64,000 nucleotides of DNA from assembly GCA_964484465.1 (NCBI GenBank), contig CAZAFL010000008.1:36447-100446 (forward strand), written 5' to 3'. The notes under the pieces were generated by a model, which saw only the letters and a list, made by a program, of their open reading frames with translations, was not told the DNA's origin and searched no databases. This document shows positions 26,655-35,309 of this stretch, piece by piece. Positions within the stretch are counted from its first letter, which is position 1; each line of letters opens with the position of its first letter. This DNA comes from CAZAFL01 sp964484465. GTDB taxonomy: Bacteria; Bacteroidota; Ignavibacteria; UBA10030; SZUA-254. A program made the translations under genes and the position numbers.

Positions 26655-27968
26655 ATGAGTGAGCTCCCGCGCAGGCTTTCTCTTCTCGACGCGACAATGA
26701 TTAATGTCGGCAGTATGATAGGCTCGGGAATTTTTATCGTACCGGCGACAATCGCCCTGCATCTGCAATCTTCCTTGATGATTATCTTGGTTTGGATTAT
26801 CGGCGGAGTCGTGAGTTTGTGCGGATCTCTCTCAGTCGCCGAACTGGGCGCCTCAATGCCCTATGCAGGCGGACAATACGTGTACCTTAAAGAGGCATAC
26901 TCTCCGTTGTGGGGATTTCTCTATGGATGGGCCGCGTTTCTGGTCATCAATACGGCATCAATTGCTGCAGTTGCAGTGACGTTCGCCACCTACCTTGGCT
27001 ATTTTTTTCCTCTCTCTATAGCGGGAATTAAAATCATAGCAATTTCTTCGGTGCTCCTCCTCACCGCAATCAATTGTTTCGGCATCAAAGTAGGCGCTAC
27101 AGTTCAAAACGGACTGACGCTTCTGAAGATCGCAGCACTGTTCGCGCTTGCCGTGCTCAGCTTTACGCTGAGCGGAGGGTCAACATCAAATTTTCAGCCG
27201 GTCCTGCCTATAATACCGTTCACCACTCTCACCGGACCCTTCATCATTGCTTTGATCGCTGTACTTTGGACCTATGACGGCTGGATTGAAATAACATATG
27301 TTGCCGGTGAAGTCAGGAACCCACAAAAAGCGCTGCCCCGGGCGTTGGGCATTGGGACGCTTATCGTTATAGGTACATACATCCTCATTGCTGCGTCGGT
27401 AATGTATGTTCTTCCCATACATGAAGCTGCTCAGTCTCAAGCCGTTCTTGCTGATTCGGCGAGGAAAATCATGGGAACGGGCGGCGCAATCTTTGTTTCG
27501 ATTGCTGTCATTATTTCAACATTCGGAACGAATAACGGTTTTATCTTCACCTGTCCCTGGATTTATTACGCAATGGCAAAGGAAGGATTGTTCTTCAAAT
27601 GGCTTGCGGTTATCCATCCCAAATATGAAACCCCCGTTGTCTCGCTCCTGGTTCAGGCCGCCCTGGCATCTATTCTTATCATGAGCGGAACCTACGATGC
27701 ATTAATAACGTACGTTGTATTTGCCTCCTTCATATTTTACGGTATGTCCGCCGGAGCGGTCATCATTTTACGAAGACGTAAGCCCGATGGTTATCGACCT
27801 TACAAAACATGGGGCTATCCTTTTACTACTATTATTTTTATCTTATTTGCATTATATCTTGTGATAGACTCTGTCAACGGAAACCCCCATGATACAATTG
27901 TAGGAGCAATAATAATTATGATCGGGGTACCCGCATATTATATTTGGAAAAAATCACATGCATGTTGA
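26655..27968 (+). CDS. APC-superfamily amino acid permease
   Basis: A 437-residue transporter with about 12 membrane helices. TM1 carries the substrate-binding unwound motif INVGSMIGSGIFIVPATIA, typical of the LAT/amino-acid exchanger branch, and TM6 has WTYDGWIEITYVAGEVRNPQK. The C-terminal loop KPDGYRPYKTWGYP is also typical of LAT-type bacterial permeases. It follows the Rieske gene by 25 bp and overlaps the next gene by 11 bp. Likely an importer or exchanger of neutral amino acids or related amines. Confidence 0.93.
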   Translation: MSELPRRLSLLDATMINVGSMIGSGIFIVPATIALHLQSSLMIILVWIIGGVVSLCGSLSVAELGASMPYAGGQYVYLKEAYSPLWGFLYGWAAFLVINTASIAAVAVTFATYLGYFFPLSIAGIKIIAISSVLLLTAINCFGIKVGATVQNGLTLLKIAALFALAVLSFTLSGGSTSNFQPVLPIIPFTTLTGPFIIALIAVLWTYDGWIEITYVAGEVRNPQKALPRALGIGTLIVIGTYILIAASVMYVLPIHEAAQSQAVLADSARKIMGTGGAIFVSIAVIISTFGTNNGFIFTCPWIYYAMAKEGLFFKWLAVIHPKYETPVVSLLVQAALASILIMSGTYDALITYVVFASFIFYGMSAGAVIILRRRKPDGYRPYKTWGYPFTTIIFILFALYLVIDSVNGNPHDTIVGAIIIMIGVPAYYIWKKSHAC

Positions 27969-28542
27969 CCCTATCACTCTCGAAGGAACGCACGTTCGCC
28001 TCGAGCCTCTGACGCTCGAACATCATCGGCAACTTTGCGAAGTGGGGCTTGATGGAGAGCTCTGGAAGCTCTCAACAACGATCATGCGAACTCCGGAAGA
28101 CATGAAAACGTATATCCAAACCGCATTGCAATGGAAAGCCCAGGGAACGGCGCTGCCGTTCGTAATCATAGAAAAGGATTCGGGGCACGTCGCCGGCTCT
28201 ACGCGATATGCAAATATCGACATTGAGCATCGCCGCCTTGAGATAGGCTGGACATGGATTGCGCGGGCCTGGCAGCGAACGGTAATCAACACGGAAACAA
28301 AATATTTATTGCTGACACATGCTTTCGAAAGCCTCGGATGCATCAGGGTCGAATTCAAGACCGACACGCTTAACACTCAATCGCGCAATGCTCTTCTCCG
28401 CATCGGTGCAACGGAGGAAGGAATTTTCAGAAACCATATGATTACTCCATCCGGTCGTTTCCGCCATACCGTCTATTTTAGCATTATCGATTCAGAATGG
28501 AATGCGGTAAAACAACATCTCGAAAAAAAGCTATCACATTGA
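27958..28542 (+). CDS. GNAT N-acetyltransferase, RimJ/RimL-like
   Basis: A 194-residue GCN5-related acetyltransferase. The N-terminal block VRLEPLTLEHHRQLCEVGLD, the central beta-strand ...HRRLEIGWTWIARAWQRT just before the acetyl-CoA loop, and the C-terminal RVEFKTDTLNTQSRNALLRIGATEEG are all features of the RimJ/RimL subgroup, which acetylates ribosomal protein N-termini or small molecules. It overlaps the permease gene by 11 bp, indicating translational coupling. Confidence 0.88.
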   Translation: MHVDPITLEGTHVRLEPLTLEHHRQLCEVGLDGELWKLSTTIMRTPEDMKTYIQTALQWKAQGTALPFVIIEKDSGHVAGSTRYANIDIEHRRLEIGWTWIARAWQRTVINTETKYLLLTHAFESLGCIRVEFKTDTLNTQSRNALLRIGATEEGIFRNHMITPSGRFRHTVYFSIIDSEWNAVKQHLEKKLSH

Positions 28543-28566
28543 ACATCATTAACTCGATCTTCGATT

Positions 28567-29160
28567 ATGTCATACCCTGAGATTCTGTACTATACAACGT
28601 TTGCGACTGTCATGATATGCTGGATAGTTTTTGCGGCTGCGTTCTTTTTCCGAAAATCCCCGAAAACACCCGAAGAGAAAAAGAGAAATAACAAAGCGTT
28701 TATCGGTATCTTGCTGGAAGCTGTCGGGTACTCTCTTGTCTGGATGCTACGTCGGAAAGATCCGTTTATAATTGAAGAAGGAGGTGTTGTTGTCGCAACG
28801 GCTATTTCAGCGATTGCAGTATTGCTCGCAGTCGGTTCGGGGTGGCTGGTCAACTCTGCCGTAAGAACTCTTGGTAAGCAGTGGGCAGTAGCGGCTCGTG
28901 TTGTTGAAGACCATCAGCTTGTCACGAGCGGTCCCTACGCGATCGTGCGAAATCCTATTTACAGTTGTATGTTCGGGATGCTCATCGCGACAGGGCTTGC
29001 AGTCAGCATATGGTATGCACTGCCGGTCGCGATCATCATTTTCTGGTACGGAACACACATACGCGTGAAGATTGAAGAAGCGCTGCTGCGAGAAACATTC
29101 GGTCCTAAGTTTGAAGAGTATGCAGAAAGCGTACCGAGACTGATCCCAAAACTATTTTAA
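28567..29160 (+). CDS. Isoprenylcysteine carboxyl methyltransferase / PEMT-family membrane protein
   Basis: A 197-residue membrane protein with about five hydrophobic segments. The C-terminal half has the ICMT/PEMT SAM-binding pattern: VTSGPYAIVRNPIYSCMFG, then HIRVKIEEALLRETFGPKFEEYAESVPRLIP (EE...FG..Y..Y pattern). Bacterial members methylate membrane lipids or unknown acceptors and some are not methyltransferases at all. It lies 24 bp after the acetyltransferase in the same run. Confidence 0.85.
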   Translation: MSYPEILYYTTFATVMICWIVFAAAFFFRKSPKTPEEKKRNNKAFIGILLEAVGYSLVWMLRRKDPFIIEEGGVVVATAISAIAVLLAVGSGWLVNSAVRTLGKQWAVAARVVEDHQLVTSGPYAIVRNPIYSCMFGMLIATGLAVSIWYALPVAIIIFWYGTHIRVKIEEALLRETFGPKFEEYAESVPRLIPKLF

Positions 29161-29210
29161 TCCGAACCAACCGTTCGTTCGCACATGTTTCATCTCACTA
29201 TAGTATCTCA

Positions 29211-30914
29211 TTGACTACCCTCCTTCCTCAAAAACCATTTCTGCAGGTAACACGGAATACGACGAACAGGGATATCCTGCTTCTTATCATTATCACTTCG
29301 GCATGTCTCATTCCCTTTTTAAACAAACCGTTTCATATAGACGACCCGCTCTTCATCTGGATTGCCCAGCATATCAAGGATCATCCATTGGATTTCTATG
29401 GGTTCACAAAAAACTGGAATGGGTTCGAGCTGCCTATGTATGAAATTACAAGGAATCCACCGCTTACTTCATATTACCTCGCTGTGGTTGGCAATTTCCT
29501 GGGGTGGACCGAAGCAGTGTTTCATGCAGCTCTATTGCCTGCAGCAGTCGGTACCGTCCTGGGAATGTATGTTCTCGCAAAATTGTTTTGTTCCCGCCCC
29601 ATCGAAGCAACACTCATCGGTGTTCTTACGCCCGTGTTCCTTATTTCCGGGACGACCATTATGTGCGATATGATCATGCTGTGTTTCTGGACCTGGACGA
29701 TTGTCTTATGGATACAAGGGATTAAAACAGGTAACACTTTGAAACTTTTGACCGCTGCTTTATTCCTGACGATCGCTTCGCTCGCAAAATACTTCGCGAT
29801 GAACCTTATTCCGCTTATTCTGTTCTATACGCTGGTTGAAAAAAAACGAATCGATTTTTCCCTTCTCTTCCTCCTCATCCCCATCGCCACCCTCGGTGGT
29901 TACCATTGGCTAACGCAAATTCTCTATGGCCACGGATTACTTATCGATGCGGCGAGATATGCAACAAAATTCGGCGCGTTCGGCCAAAGTATCTTTAGCG
30001 CAAAACTCTTCACCGGGCCTTCCTTCCTCGGAGGCTCGTTCATCTCTGTGCTGCTGTTCATGCCGAGGACCTGGAAACGCAGAGAGTTGTCCATCTGGCT
30101 CTTTCTTACTGCGGGAATTGTCTTTGCGCTCTCACAATTGAATACTGTAGGAAAGTTTCCAATTCACGAGAAGGGTGGAATAAGATGGGACGTCATCATC
30201 GAGGGAAGTTTGATGGCGATTGCCGGATCGAGCATCCTCGTGATTGCTATAATTGATTTCATCAATCACCGGAACTCCGATTCGCTGATGCTTCTCATGT
30301 GGATTCTCGGCACATTCTTGTTTGCAACTTTCATCAACTGGACGGTTAACGGCAGGTCGCTGCTGCCGATTGCACCTGTTGTCGGAATCCTCATCGTGCG
30401 CCGAATGGAAGTCATCAGTACGGGTCCGAACCCAGAAAGGATGTGGTATAGAATTCGACTGCTGATTCCGGCTGCAGGTATCGCACTTCTCACAGTGTAT
30501 GCCGACTATTCACACGCCGAAACCGCTAAAAAAGCCGCGGAAGAAATATCCGACAAGTACTCTCCTGCTTCACATTCTTTATGGTTCGAAGGACATTGGG
30601 GGTTTCAATACTATATGGAGCTGCAAGGCGGTAAGCCCCTCAAATATGCAAATACCCGACTCAGCAGGGGTGAAATTCTGATCATCCCCTGGAATAACAC
30701 AGGTAACCAGCCTCTGCGTTCTGAAATCGCTCCTCAGGTTGAAAAAATCACACTCACTCCTTATCCCTGGACCACGTGCATGAATTACATCGCGGGCGCA
30801 GGATTCTACTCTGATATTTTTGGACCTCTGCCGTATGTCTTTACTACTGTGCGCGACGAAGTTTACAGTATATACATCATTGCAAAACCTGTTGACCTTA
30901 TCATCTCTGAATGA
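29211..30914 (+). CDS. GT39-like polytopic membrane glycosyltransferase
   Basis: A 567-residue protein with roughly 11-13 membrane helices. After TM1 the first periplasmic loop holds FHIDDPLFIW (DD pair), then NPPLTSYYLA, matching ArnT/PMT-like GT-C glycosyltransferases that take sugars from polyprenyl phosphate. The C-terminal ~110 residues are soluble. The start is TTG at 29211 with no clear ribosome site, so it is uncertain; the next in-frame Met is well inside the protein. It shares its fold class but little sequence with the 10633-12174 product. Confidence 0.82.
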   Translation: MTTLLPQKPFLQVTRNTTNRDILLLIIITSACLIPFLNKPFHIDDPLFIWIAQHIKDHPLDFYGFTKNWNGFELPMYEITRNPPLTSYYLAVVGNFLGWTEAVFHAALLPAAVGTVLGMYVLAKLFCSRPIEATLIGVLTPVFLISGTTIMCDMIMLCFWTWTIVLWIQGIKTGNTLKLLTAALFLTIASLAKYFAMNLIPLILFYTLVEKKRIDFSLLFLLIPIATLGGYHWLTQILYGHGLLIDAARYATKFGAFGQSIFSAKLFTGPSFLGGSFISVLLFMPRTWKRRELSIWLFLTAGIVFALSQLNTVGKFPIHEKGGIRWDVIIEGSLMAIAGSSILVIAIIDFINHRNSDSLMLLMWILGTFLFATFINWTVNGRSLLPIAPVVGILIVRRMEVISTGPNPERMWYRIRLLIPAAGIALLTVYADYSHAETAKKAAEEISDKYSPASHSLWFEGHWGFQYYMELQGGKPLKYANTRLSRGEILIIPWNNTGNQPLRSEIAPQVEKITLTPYPWTTCMNYIAGAGFYSDIFGPLPYVFTTVRDEVYSIYIIAKPVDLIISE

Positions 30915-30920
30915 GGGAAT

Positions 30921-31313
30921 ATGAAAAGGACAAACATTTCAAGCGGGATGCCCTGGGAACCGATTGTCGGCTATTCTCGTGCAGTTCGGTACGGCTGCCA
31001 TATTGTTGTATCCGGCACAACAGCAACCGATACTAATGGCAACGTAGTTGGAATTGGGGATGCATATCTCCAGGCAGTCCAAACTATCAAAAATATTGAA
31101 AAAGCCTTACATCAAGCCTCAGCGACCCTGAAGGATGTTGTGCGGACAAGAATTTTTGTCACAAACATACAGGATTGGGAAAAAATCGGAAAAGCCCACG
31201 GCGAATTCTTTAAGGAAATCATGCCTGCAACAACCATGGTGGAAGTCAGCCGCCTTATCAATCCAGATATGCTCGTTGAAATTGAAGCAGAAGCAATAAT
31301 TGATGAAGAATGA
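30921..31313 (+). CDS. RidA/YjgF/YER057c family deaminase
   Basis: A 130-residue protein of the RidA superfamily, which hydrolyses reactive enamine/imine intermediates. Conserved blocks are VVSGTTATD, VVRTRIFVTNIQDWEKIG and the C-terminal ATTMVEVSRLINPDMLVEIEAEAI, including the Arg in VRTR and the Glu in VEIEAEA that form the trimer-interface active site. GAGGG precedes the ATG, 6 bp after the glycosyltransferase stop. Last gene of the plus-strand run. Confidence 0.93.
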   Translation: MKRTNISSGMPWEPIVGYSRAVRYGCHIVVSGTTATDTNGNVVGIGDAYLQAVQTIKNIEKALHQASATLKDVVRTRIFVTNIQDWEKIGKAHGEFFKEIMPATTMVEVSRLINPDMLVEIEAEAIIDEE

Positions 31314-31469
31314 AAGTAAGCCTCGTAGTAGTTTCAAGAGTATTGAGATTTTAAGCATTGTAAACCCACAGCCGCATTCCGTTGAATTAGTCCTCCTTTT
31401 CTAATTTCCACTGCAACCTTTTTCTCCCTGCTGTAGTCTAACGTAGAGGATAATACTTCCCGGATTAAT

Positions 31470-31496
31470 GTGAATGTTTCGTTATGAAACATTCAC
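31470..31496. promoter_or_regulatory. Perfect 11-bp inverted repeat, probable repressor operator
   Basis: GTGAATGTTTC and GAAACATTCAC match perfectly around a 5-base spacer. It sits 74 bp before the adaptor gene in a 256-bp gap. No T-run follows on either strand, so a terminator is unlikely. Size and TGAATG/CATTCA half-sites resemble TetR-family operators that control efflux genes. No regulator gene is adjacent. The rest of the gap shows no gene. Confidence 0.6.
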
Positions 31497-31569
31497 TATC
31501 TGATACCGTACCAGAATCAGCCAGGTAAACATCCTTGTCCGTTCACTTCAGCCAATGAAGGGTATGACC

Positions 31570-32661
31570 ATGAAAGTAAAAATTATCGTTTCGTCCGGCG
31601 TTGCCGTCGCACTGGCAGTCGGTGGTTTTCTGATTTTTGGCGGTAATAAGAATTCAACCGATGGAGCATTATTAAAAGTTAAAGTTCAGCGTGGGACTAT
31701 CATAGACAAAGCGCTTGCGGTAGGGACAATAGAACCGGAAAACGAAATTTCCATTAAATCTAAGGTTTCTGGTGTCGTTAAAAAAATTTACGCCGATGCC
31801 GGAACATACGTTAAGGCAGGTCAACCTCTCATGGAAGTTAAACCCGACCCCACACCTCTTGAACTCGCAGACGCCAAACGACAAGTGCAGCTTGCGCAAA
31901 ACGACCTCGATAATTTGAACAAGGAAAAAGTGCGGCAGGAATCTCTTTTGAAGAAACAGCTTATTTCAGACAAGGAATATGATGATTTCCGAAGGCAATA
32001 TCAGGAAGGGGAGTTAAAGTTAAAAATCGCAAATGAACATCTCGCATTGATGGAAAGCGGAAAAGTGAAGATCGATAATACTGAAATCGAATCGATCGTT
32101 AAAGCTCCGATCGACGGGTTCGTGCTAAGCAAAGCGGTTGAAGTAGGGGACCCGGTGACTCCCCTCACCTCCTATCAGGAAGGGACGGTATTGATGAAAA
32201 TGGCAAACATGGAGCGATTGATTTTTAAGGGAACTGTGGACGAGATAGACGTCGGTAAACTGAAAGAAGGGATGGAAACAATATTAAAGGTCGGAGCGTT
32301 GCCGAACGATACAGTGAAAGGCGTCCTAACGAAGATCTCACTGAAAGCTGAAAAAAAAGAGAACGCGACCGTCTTCCCGATCGAAATCCTGATACCGAAA
32401 GCAAACAAAGCAACGCTTCGTGCAGGTTATTCGGCAAATGCAAATATCGTCATCAAGAGAAAAGATAACGTGCTGACGGTTCCCGAAAGAGTTGTTACAT
32501 TCAGAAATGATTCTTCGTTCGTGAAATTCGCGCTTGCAAATGGAAAAGACCAGGAGAGATGCATTAAAACCGGATTAAGCGACGCCATCAACGTTGAAGT
32601 CGTCTCAAACCTCGCCGAAGGAGATTCTCTTTACGAAAAGCCTGTCAAGAAAATTGAGTAA
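31570..32661 (+). CDS. Periplasmic adaptor (HlyD/MacA family) of an ABC exporter
   Basis: The ATG at 31570 is preceded by GAAGGG seven bases upstream; two ATGs slightly upstream (31555, 31564) are alternatives. Product 363 residues: short basic start, one membrane helix (about 5-23), lipoyl half (SIKSKVSGVVKKIYADAGTYVKAGQPL), helical hairpin (about 95-165, KRQVQLAQNDLDNLNKEKVRQ), second lipoyl half (KAPIDGFVLSKAVEVGDPV) and beta-barrel. It pairs with the two permeases following it. No TolC gene is next to it; the one at 6765-8111 could serve. Confidence 0.9.
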   Translation: MKVKIIVSSGVAVALAVGGFLIFGGNKNSTDGALLKVKVQRGTIIDKALAVGTIEPENEISIKSKVSGVVKKIYADAGTYVKAGQPLMEVKPDPTPLELADAKRQVQLAQNDLDNLNKEKVRQESLLKKQLISDKEYDDFRRQYQEGELKLKIANEHLALMESGKVKIDNTEIESIVKAPIDGFVLSKAVEVGDPVTPLTSYQEGTVLMKMANMERLIFKGTVDEIDVGKLKEGMETILKVGALPNDTVKGVLTKISLKAEKKENATVFPIEILIPKANKATLRAGYSANANIVIKRKDNVLTVPERVVTFRNDSSFVKFALANGKDQERCIKTGLSDAINVEVVSNLAEGDSLYEKPVKKIE

Positions 32662-32698
32662 AAATTCGATTTGATTAGCCGTTTCTGATTCTACACCT

Positions 32699-33931
32699 GT
32701 GAGACATTTACGAACTACAATTTCTGAATTTACCGCCGACCTCAGGGCCCAAAAGCTGCGGGCATTTCTCACCACCTTCGGCATTATCTGGGGAACTGTA
32801 GCGATAATCGTGCTTATCGCATTCGGCGTAGGGTTCAAACAGCAGCTGGCTCAAAACATGCATGGGATAGGCGAACGGATTGCAATCATGTTCCCCGGAA
32901 AAACGACAAAAGCGTTTCAGGGATTTGGAACCGGAAGGCCAATCAGTTTCGTCGAAGAGGATGTAACTCTGCTCGCCACACAAATTCCGGGCCTCAAGGT
33001 CGTAACACCGGAGTACAGCAGGCGGGAAACTCCTGTACGGGTCGGTATCAATGCTATGAATCCACTGATCACCGGTTGTTATCCAATTTACAGTGAGATC
33101 CGAAATGTCATTCCAGCAACTGGAGGACGTTTTATCAATTCCCCGGATGAGGAAGACCGGCGACGAGTTGCAGTCATCGGAGATAAGGTGAAAGAGATTC
33201 TGTTCGGCGAATCTGAGGCCGTCGGAAAATTAATCGACGTTGGAGGAGTGCCGTTTCTCGTCATCGGTGTAATGGAAAAGAAGACGCAGAACTCCTCATA
33301 CAATTCCCGGGATGCCAACCGCATCTTCATTCCGGCAACCACGTTTTCGTCGATCTATGGGGATATTCATGTTCATAATATCCTCTATACACCGAAAGAT
33401 CCACGGGAATCGGAATCGCTTTCCGAACAAGTGCGGGAAGTTTTGGGGAAAAAATATAAGTTCGATGCCTCTGATAAAGATGCCGTATGGATCTGGGATA
33501 CGACCCAATTTGATAAATTTCTTTTTTACTTTTTCCTTGCGTTCAATATGTTCCTGGGGCTTATCGGCAGTTTCACCCTCGGGGTTGCAGGGATCGGTGT
33601 GGCGAACATTATGTTCATTGTCGTGCAGGAACGATTCCGGGAAATCGGCATCAAGCGGGCGGTCGGAGCGAAGAAATCAACGATCATGCTGCAATTTTTC
33701 ACGGAAACTGTTTTCATCATCGGCATCGGCTCGGTGATCGGGTTTGGCATAGCGCTGGGAATAATTCAGCTGTTACAATTCATTCCTATTAAAGAATTTA
33801 TCGGGACACCGAAAATGTCGTGGGAAGTGGTGGCAGCAACGGTGTTCGTCCTCTCAACTATCGGGCTTGCCGCCGGTTTGATGCCTGCCAGACGCGCGGC
33901 AAATCTCAATGTCGTCGATTGCCTGAGATAA
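32699..33931 (+). CDS. MacB/FtsX-type ABC permease (no adjacent ATPase), first copy
   Basis: A 410-residue permease starting with GTG. One N-terminal helix (about 20-45, LTTFGIIWGTVAIIVLIAFGVG), a periplasmic domain, then three helices with coupling motif QERFREIGIKRAVGAKK. It ends NVVDCLR, a shortened form of the usual DPVESLRYE tail. It belongs to a different subgroup from the permeases at 921-4700. It starts 37 bp after the adaptor and 4 bp before the next permease, so the pair probably forms a heterodimer. Confidence 0.88.
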   Translation: MRHLRTTISEFTADLRAQKLRAFLTTFGIIWGTVAIIVLIAFGVGFKQQLAQNMHGIGERIAIMFPGKTTKAFQGFGTGRPISFVEEDVTLLATQIPGLKVVTPEYSRRETPVRVGINAMNPLITGCYPIYSEIRNVIPATGGRFINSPDEEDRRRVAVIGDKVKEILFGESEAVGKLIDVGGVPFLVIGVMEKKTQNSSYNSRDANRIFIPATTFSSIYGDIHVHNILYTPKDPRESESLSEQVREVLGKKYKFDASDKDAVWIWDTTQFDKFLFYFFLAFNMFLGLIGSFTLGVAGIGVANIMFIVVQERFREIGIKRAVGAKKSTIMLQFFTETVFIIGIGSVIGFGIALGIIQLLQFIPIKEFIGTPKMSWEVVAATVFVLSTIGLAAGLMPARRAANLNVVDCLR

Positions 33932-33935
33932 TATC

Positions 33936-35177
33936 ATGTGGATTCAGCTTCTCAAAGAATTTTTCTACGATCTCAAAGCGCACCGCATGCGGGCAATCCT
34001 CACACTTATCGCAATTACCTGGGGGACGCTTTCAGTAGTTCTCCTCCTGGCATTCGGGGCGGGATTAGGCGACCGTATCCTTCTCGGCGAGATGAATGCC
34101 GGGAATCGCATCATGATCATCTATGGGGGAGAGACGACAAAGCTCTTTGAAGGATTGCAAAAAGGCCGACGCATTCGGATGACGGAAGACGATGTCGACC
34201 TTATCAAAAGAACGGTCGACGGCATCGATATGATCAGCCCGCAATATCGGAACACTGTAACCCTGGTGTATCAGAAAGCTTCGGCGACAACGGAATGCGA
34301 AGGCGTGAATCCCGGTTTCGAGGAAATGCGGCGCATGTATCCCGGCGGCGGCGGCAGATTCCTCGACGATGCAGATATTATTGAACAACGGCGCGTTTTG
34401 TTTCTCGGTGTGGAGATTGCCAAAGACCTCTTCGGTGAAGTTGACCCAATCGGAAAAACAATGACTCTCGATGGCCTGCCGTTTACTGTCGTCGGCATTA
34501 TGCCCAAAAAAATGCAAACCTCCATGAACAATGGCCCCGATACACGCCGGGCAATCATTCCTTACACCACATTCCGTACTATGTATGGAAACAAGTATGT
34601 GAACTCGATTCTCATCCATCCCGACGACCCGGAGCGACAGAAAACCATTAAGTCCGAACTTTACAGTGTCCTCGGGAGAAAATACCGGTTCGATCCTTCC
34701 GACGAACGAACACTTGGCATCTGGGACTTCATCGAAGATGAAAAGATCAACCGAAAAGTTTCTTTCGGAATTACGCTTTTTCTCGGCTCTGTAGGGTTAT
34801 TAACCCTAGTGATTGCGGGTGTGGGCGTCGCAAATGTCATGTATATTGTCGTAAAAGAACGTACCCGAGAAATCGGCATCAAGATTGCCGTTGGCGCAAA
34901 GCGGAGTTACATTCTCTCTCAATTCATCTTTGAAGCTCTCCTACTGGCGTTCATCGGTGGAGTGACAGGGCTGCTATTTTCCTATGGAGTGGTTTCTGTC
35001 ATTCGGATGTTCCCCGCAGAAGATGGGCCAATGCAATTTCTCGGCAGGCCGATACTCTCACCTGCAATCATGCTGCTGACAACAGGTATACTTGCCTTGA
35101 TTGGTTTTCTCGCCGGATTTTTCCCTGCCCGGCGCGCAGCTTCGGTTGACCCGGTTGAATCGTTGAGGTACGAATAA
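33936..35177 (+). CDS. MacB/FtsX-type ABC permease (no adjacent ATPase), second copy
   Basis: A 413-residue paralog of the preceding protein: N-terminal helix (about 20-45, LTLIAITWGTLSVVLLLAFGAG), periplasmic domain with MYPGGGGRFLDDADI, three C-terminal helices, coupling motif KERTREIGIKIAVGAKR and a complete tail DPVESLRYE. Four bases separate it from its partner. No nucleotide-binding gene is found within several kilobases, so the ATPase must be supplied in trans. Confidence 0.88.
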   Translation: MWIQLLKEFFYDLKAHRMRAILTLIAITWGTLSVVLLLAFGAGLGDRILLGEMNAGNRIMIIYGGETTKLFEGLQKGRRIRMTEDDVDLIKRTVDGIDMISPQYRNTVTLVYQKASATTECEGVNPGFEEMRRMYPGGGGRFLDDADIIEQRRVLFLGVEIAKDLFGEVDPIGKTMTLDGLPFTVVGIMPKKMQTSMNNGPDTRRAIIPYTTFRTMYGNKYVNSILIHPDDPERQKTIKSELYSVLGRKYRFDPSDERTLGIWDFIEDEKINRKVSFGITLFLGSVGLLTLVIAGVGVANVMYIVVKERTREIGIKIAVGAKRSYILSQFIFEALLLAFIGGVTGLLFSYGVVSVIRMFPAEDGPMQFLGRPILSPAIMLLTTGILALIGFLAGFFPARRAASVDPVESLRYE

Positions 35178-35190
35178 CTGCTTTTCGCTG

Positions 35191-35217
35191 ACTCTTTGGA
35201 CAATTCACCCAAAGAGT
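35191..35217 (+). terminator. Hairpin after permease pair, possible terminator
   Basis: ACTCTTTGG and CCAAAGAGT form a 9-bp stem around a 9-base loop, 14 bp after the permease stop. No proper T-run follows (GGCAGAAAAATT), so termination efficiency is doubtful. Confidence 0.35.
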
Positions 35218-35244
35218 TGGCAGAAAAATTATTCCTGTAACTGT

Positions 35245-35273
35245 TTGACACTTTTCTCTTTTCTCTGTAGATT
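35245..35273 (+). promoter_or_regulatory. Strong sigma70 promoter for the DsrE-like gene
   Basis: Consensus TTGACA (35245-35250), 17-bp spacer, TAGATT (35268-35273). The predicted start near 35280 leaves a 30-base leader that contains a GGAGG ribosome site. This is the best promoter in the window and shows that classical sigma70 elements are used. Confidence 0.75.
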
Positions 35274-35309
35274 CCCTCCATCTATTGAATCACTTATTCT
35301 GGAGGGTCT

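Noticed and set aside
31470..31496. Intrinsic terminator for the RidA operon
   Set aside because: The stem is perfect but no T-run follows on either strand, and it lies about 160 bp beyond the stop.
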